NCBI GenBank assembly: GCA_027030825.1
Contig: JALVEM010000360.1
Location: 1 to 8,658 of the forward strand
DNA length: 8,658 nucleotides
DNA from: Thiohalobacter sp.
GTDB lineage: Bacteria > Pseudomonadota > Gammaproteobacteria > Thiohalobacterales > Thiohalobacteraceae
Reading direction: 5' to 3'
Shown one piece after another: positions 6,515-8,658 of the stretch; position 1 is the first letter of the stretch, and each line of letters begins with the position of its first letter. The notes under the pieces are model-generated. The model did not search any database, was not told the origin of the DNA, and was given only the letters and a program-made list of their open reading frames with translations. The position numbers were made by a program, and so were the translations under genes.

Positions 6515-6839
6515 GGATCGGCTCCGGACAGACCAGTATCCGATCGCCTTCGAGCCGCACCGGATAGACGCCGAGCGGCTCGGTGGCCGGTTCCTCCAGC
6601 GGCCGGCCCGTGGTCAGATCGAACCGGCTGCCGTGCATCGGGCAGGCGATGCAGCCATCCCTGACGGCGCCGTTGGCCAGCGTGGCCTCCTCGTGAGAGC
6701 AGAACTCGTCGACGGCGTGGAAGCTGTCTTCCTGGGTGCGGATCAGGAGCAGGCGCCGGCCGGCCACCTCGATGCGCAGCGGAACGCCGGGACGCACCTG
6801 GTCGCGTTCGGCCACGGGATGGAATTCGGGGGTCTCCAT
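6507..6839 (-). CDS. Rieske [2Fe-2S] ferredoxin
   Basis: A 110-residue stand-alone Rieske-type electron carrier of the NirD/BphF-like soluble class. The cluster ligands are clear: C47-S-H49 in EFCSHEEATL and C66-PM-H69 in CIACPMHGSRFD, followed by the typical GRPLEEPATEPL segment. An extra Cys, C63, precedes the second motif. No signal peptide, so cytoplasmic. AGGAAG lies nine bases before the ATG. It is the first gene of a three-gene operon with msrB and a phosphatase and has a promoter candidate in the 62-bp divergent gap. The partner reductase or oxygenase is not in the window. Association with msrB suggests a redox or oxidative-stress role, which is inference. Confidence 0.93.
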   Translation of the reverse strand: METPEFHPVAERDQVRPGVPLRIEVAGRRLLLIRTQEDSFHAVDEFCSHEEATLANGAVRDGCIACPMHGSRFDLTTGRPLEEPATEPLGVYPVRLEGDRILVCPEPIHD

Positions 6840-6869
6840 GGATCAAGTCTTCCTGTTCGGTTGCCGCTG

Positions 6870-6898
6870 ATGATAAGGACACGGACGATGGGGTGCAA
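6870..6898 (-). promoter_or_regulatory. Candidate sigma-70 promoter of the Rieske-msrB-phosphatase operon
   Basis: On the minus strand TATCAT (6875-6870, five of six -10 positions) has TTGCAC (6898-6893) exactly 17 bp upstream. The -10 lies about 30 bp before the Rieske start codon. The -35 sits over the start region of the divergent gene. Confidence 0.45.
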
Positions 6899-6901
6899 AG
6901 C

Positions 6902-7702
6902 ATGATTTTCAGGGGGAATTCGCGGCGGGGGCTGGTGGGCCAGCTGCGGCTGCTCCTGCTGCTCGCGGTGCTGCTGGGGGTGGCGGTGCAGCAGTGGCGT
7001 TCCCATGTTCGGATGACGGAATGGCGTGCACCGCTGTGGGTGGCGGTCTATCCGATCCCGGCCCAGGACACGCCGGCCGTGAAGCGTTATGTCGCGGGCC
7101 TCACGCAGCGCGATCTCGCCCCGCTGGAGGCCTTCTTCCGGCGCGAGGCGCATCGCTACGGCATCGGGCTCGAGACGCCGGTCTACTGGCGACTGGGGCC
7201 GGTGCTCGAGGAGTCCCCGCCGGAGCCGCCCGCGCCGGGCCGGATGCTGGCCACCATGGGATGGAGCCTGCACATGCGCTACTGGGCCTGGCGTCGCCTG
7301 CGGGATGTCGAGGGGCCACCGGCGGACGTGGTGATGTTCGTGCGCTATTTCGATCCGAAGGCCGAGGTGGTGCTGGATCAGTCGGTGGGGCTGAGGAAGG
7401 GCCTGATCGGCGTGGTCAATGCCTTCGCCACCCGCCGCCAGGCCGGCGCCAACCGGATGATCATCGCGCACGAGTTCCTGCACACCCTGGGCGCCACCGA
7501 CAAGTACGACATGCAGACGCTCATGCCGGTCTTTCCCGACGGTTATGCCGAGCCGGAGCGCCGGCCCCGGCTGCCCCAGCGCCGGGCCGAGATCATGGGC
7601 GGGCGCATTCCGGTCACTCCGTCGCGGGCCGTGATACCGCGCCATCTGGGCGAAGTGGTCGTGGGGCCGGCCACGGCGCGGGAGATCGGCTGGGTGCGGT
7701 GA
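6902..7702 (+). CDS. Membrane-anchored putative zinc metalloprotease (metzincin-like signature)
   Basis: A 266-residue protein not assigned to a named family. After a basic N-terminus, residues 14-30 form one hydrophobic anchor (QLRLLLLLAVLLGVAVQ), predicting a periplasmic body. The body carries HEFLHTLGATDKYD: H190, E191 and H194 form HExxH, and G197 and D200 complete HExxHxxGxxD, the metzincin-type zinc site with Asp as third ligand as in snapalysin. About 30 residues later AEIMGGR (M232) sits where a Met-turn would be expected. This arrangement supports a zinc peptidase, but the rest shows no family I recognise and the substrate is unknown. The ATG at 6902 with GGGG eight bases upstream is preferred over GTG at 6893. 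It is divergent from the Rieske operon and is followed by the repeat-rich intergenic region. Confidence 0.8.
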   Translation: MIFRGNSRRGLVGQLRLLLLLAVLLGVAVQQWRSHVRMTEWRAPLWVAVYPIPAQDTPAVKRYVAGLTQRDLAPLEAFFRREAHRYGIGLETPVYWRLGPVLEESPPEPPAPGRMLATMGWSLHMRYWAWRRLRDVEGPPADVVMFVRYFDPKAEVVLDQSVGLRKGLIGVVNAFATRRQAGANRMIIAHEFLHTLGATDKYDMQTLMPVFPDGYAEPERRPRLPQRRAEIMGGRIPVTPSRAVIPRHLGEVVVGPATAREIGWVR

Positions 7703-7767
7703 CGGGCTGTCGGGCTACCGGCTCCCGTCGATACGAAAAGGTGCCTGTCCCGGAAAATCCCGTTACG

Positions 7768-7810
7768 GAACGCAGAGATCGCAGAGGCGCAGAGAGCGCA
7801 GAGAAATTTC
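7768..7810 (+). repeat. Left arm of 43-bp inverted repeat (CGCAGAG units)
   Basis: Contains four CGCAGAG units starting at 7771, 7780, 7788 and 7797 and ends AGAAATTTC. By hand alignment it matches the reverse complement of 8165-8207 at 38 of 43 positions without gaps. Elements made of CGCAGAG-type units are common in environmental proteobacterial genomes. Confidence 0.85.
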
Positions 7811-7843
7811 ATTGTTTTTTGCGAGCGCGATCCTTGCCGCCCG

Positions 7844-7891
7844 GTCATCCCGGACAAGCGGCGCCACGCGCCGCGCAGATCCAGGATCCAC
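7844..7891 (+). repeat. Diverged REP-like dyad 1
   Basis: Begins GTCATCCCGGA, one base different from the left arm of dyads 2 and 4, and ends ATCCAGGATCCA. The core GCGGCGC-CAC-GCGCCGC (7858-7874) is a perfect 7-bp stem with a 3-base loop. Confidence 0.5.
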
Positions 7892-7898
7892 TCTTTCT

Positions 7899-7941
7899 GT
7901 CATTCCGGAAAGCGCGTAGCGCTTATCCGGAATCCAGGAAA
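7899..7941 (+). repeat. REP-like dyad 2 (forward)
   Basis: ATTCCGGA (7902-7909) pairs with TCCGGAAT (7926-7933), and inside it AAGCGC pairs with GCGCTT around loop GTA. Flanked by GTC on the left and CCAGGAAA on the right, the same borders as dyad 4. Confidence 0.85.
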
Positions 7942-7968
7942 AATATTGACTACGGTGGAGAGGGTGAG

Positions 7969-8015
7969 CGTGCTTTCTGGATTCCGGGTCTCGCCTTCGG
8001 CTCGCCCGGAATGAC
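7969..8015 (-). repeat. REP-like dyad 3 (inverted)
   Basis: Opens with CGTGCTTTCTGGATTCCGG, identical over 19 bp to the start of dyad 5. ATTCCGGG (7981-7988) pairs with CCCGGAAT (8005-8012), with an inner GCC-TTC-GGC hairpin; it closes GGAATGAC, the reverse of the GTCATTCC border. Confidence 0.85.
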
Positions 8016-8025
8016 CCTCCTGCAG

Positions 8026-8068
8026 GTCATTCCGGACGGCGCGCAGCACCGATCCGGAATCCAGGAAA
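8026..8068 (+). repeat. REP-like dyad 4 (forward)
   Basis: GTCATTCCGGA on the left; the right arm ATCCGGAATCCAGGAAA (8052-8068) is identical over 17 bp to 7925-7941 in dyad 2. ATTCCGGA (8029-8036) pairs with TCCGGAAT (8053-8060). Confidence 0.85.
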
Positions 8069-8094
8069 TCTTTCGGCCACGGCGGCATGGGGGA

Positions 8095-8159
8095 CGTGCT
8101 TTCTGGATTCCGGCTCGCACTCCCCCGGCTCAAGGCCGGGGTCGCTTGGCCGGAATGAC
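8095..8159 (-). repeat. REP-like dyad 5 (inverted)
   Basis: Starts with the same 19 bp as dyad 3 and closes CCGGAATGAC. ATTCCGG (8107-8113) pairs with CCGGAAT (8150-8156). A separate inner stem CCCCGGC/GCCGGGG (8123-8129 and 8135-8141) has a 5-base loop. Confidence 0.85.
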
Positions 8160-8164
8160 GAACA

Positions 8165-8207
8165 GAAATTCCTCCGCGCTCTCGGCGCCTCTGCGACCTC
8201 TGCGTCC
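8165..8207 (-). repeat. Right arm of 43-bp inverted repeat
   Basis: Reverse complement of 7768-7810 with five mismatches and no gaps. It closes the repeat cluster. No clear target-site duplication is visible outside the two arms. Confidence 0.85.
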
Positions 8208-8269
8208 TGAATCAGTAGCGTTTGAAGACTTCATCGTGCTTGCGTGATTCCCGCTGACACGGGCTGGTC

Positions 8270-8650
8270 TCATTCCGCGAGCGCCGCCCGCACGGCCTCT
8301 TCCAGGGCGGCTTCGTCGATGGGAAACGGCAGCAGGCGGAAGGGCTCGAACCGCTGGCGCAGGCGTTCGAGCTGGTGGGCGTATTCCTTTTCGTAGAACA
8401 CGATGACGCGGGTCTCCGGCAGGCGCTGGACGACGGCCTGCAGGGATTCGAGCGAGCTGGTGCGGTCCCGGAAGTCGGACTGGTAGTTGAACTCCGCCAC
8501 CACGACCTTCGGCCGGTGGCGACGCACGGCGGCCAGCGCCTTGCGCATCTGGTGCTCGACGATCACCTCGCAGCCGAGGCGCCGGTACAGCGGCGTGAAG
8601 TCCGGATAACCCCCCAGTTCGATGATGCTGAGCAATACCGGTTTCGACAT
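8270..8650 (-). CDS. Receiver-like protein lacking the phosphoacceptor Asp
   Basis: A 126-residue cytoplasmic protein whose length and strand/helix alternation fit a CheY-like receiver fold: PVLLSII (beta 1), CEVIVEH (beta 2), MRKALAAVRRHRP (alpha 2), KVVVAEF (beta 3), RVIVFYE (beta 4), FRLLPFP (beta 5) and a final helix EAALEEAVRAALAE. At the end of beta 3, where receivers carry Asp, it has E53 followed by FN, and the Lys normally found before the conserved Pro in beta 5 is replaced (PFP). The N-terminal acidic pair is also not clear (E11 only). This suggests a pseudo-receiver that is not phosphorylated in the usual way, or an unrelated Rossmann-like protein. The ATG at 8650 is close to the window edge, so the upstream region and any partner kinase are not visible; only a weak GAAG is seen. 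Confidence 0.75.
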   Translation of the reverse strand: MSKPVLLSIIELGGYPDFTPLYRRLGCEVIVEHQMRKALAAVRRHRPKVVVAEFNYQSDFRDRTSSLESLQAVVQRLPETRVIVFYEKEYAHQLERLRQRFEPFRLLPFPIDEAALEEAVRAALAE

Positions 8651-8658
8651 GCTGCTTC

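Larger units (their letters stand above)
7703..8269. other. 567-bp gene-free, repeat-rich intergenic region
   Basis: No credible gene is present; open frames across it cut through repeats and have no ribosome binding site. It holds an outer 43-bp inverted repeat (7768-7810 and 8165-8207) that brackets five REP-like dyads between 7844 and 8159. The flanks 7703-7767 and 8208-8269 show only short weak hairpins. The T6 run at 7815-7820 is not preceded by a stable hairpin. Confidence 0.8.

Noticed and set aside
7701..7729. GACGGG/CCCGTC hairpin at the stop of the metalloprotease gene as a terminator
   Set aside because: Six-base stem with a large mismatched interior and no T-run.
7771..7803. Four CGCAGAG units as a CRISPR-like array
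   Set aside because: Units are 7 bp at 8-9-bp spacing with no spacers or cas genes; this is a simple repeat.
7946..7951. TTGACT as a -35 element in the repeat region
   Set aside because: No -10-like sequence at 16-18 bp; it sits in the spacer between dyads.
7543..8247. Open frames in the intergenic region (for example minus 7543-7857 and 7900-8133, and plus 6994-8247)
   Set aside because: They run through repeats and the metalloprotease gene in other frames, with no start signal.
8250..8263. CCCG/CGGG hairpin downstream of the receiver-like gene as a terminator
   Set aside because: Only four base pairs and no T-run on the relevant strand.

Overview
The window reads as chromosomal DNA of a GC-rich, free-living Gammaproteobacterium. 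Nearly all coding sequence is strongly GC-biased at third codon positions. The gene families (aminoacyl-tRNA deacylase/HDOD fusion, DUF502, DUF2914, PilZ, MsrB, Rieske ferredoxin) together suggest a Chromatiales/Ectothiorhodospiraceae-like lineage, but that assignment is an inference from gene content only. No tRNA, rRNA, CRISPR array, transposase or phage gene was seen.

Layout. (1) Positions 1-1837, minus strand: xthA (exodeoxyribonuclease III), followed downstream by a YbaK-like/HDOD regulatory protein that runs off the left edge and has its own promoter candidate. (2) 1906-3342, plus strand: a DUF502 membrane protein, then a secreted DUF2914 protein. (3) 3036-4244, minus strand: an unrecognised single-pass membrane protein with coiled-coil segments. 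Its last ~102 codons lie on the same DNA as the last ~102 codons of the DUF2914 gene, a 307-bp tail-to-tail overlap. (4) 4532-5319, plus strand: a small conserved-looking protein and a PilZ-domain protein. (5) 5331-6839, minus strand: a tight operon Rieske ferredoxin - msrB - inositol-monophosphatase-family phosphatase, with 8-bp and 4-bp gene overlaps. (6) 6902-7702, plus strand: a membrane-anchored protein carrying a metzincin-like HExxHxxGxxD signature. (7) 7703-8269: a 567-bp gene-free stretch holding a nested cluster of repeats: five REP-like dyads, the last four forming two similar pairs, bracketed by a 43-bp inverted repeat built from CGCAGAG units. (8) 8270-8650, minus strand: a short receiver-like protein lacking the usual phosphoacceptor aspartate.

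The genes do not form one pathway. Recognisable themes are oxidative damage and repair (xthA, msrB, with a redox ferredoxin next to msrB), c-di-GMP or stress signalling (PilZ, HDOD, pseudo-receiver) and envelope proteins (DUF502, DUF2914, the coiled-coil protein, the metalloprotease-like protein). The strongest unusual signals are the long antisense overlap, in which two probably periplasmic low-complexity acidic tails share both strands of one DNA segment, and the nested repeat cluster. I did not find convincing evidence of a wholly new multi-gene system.
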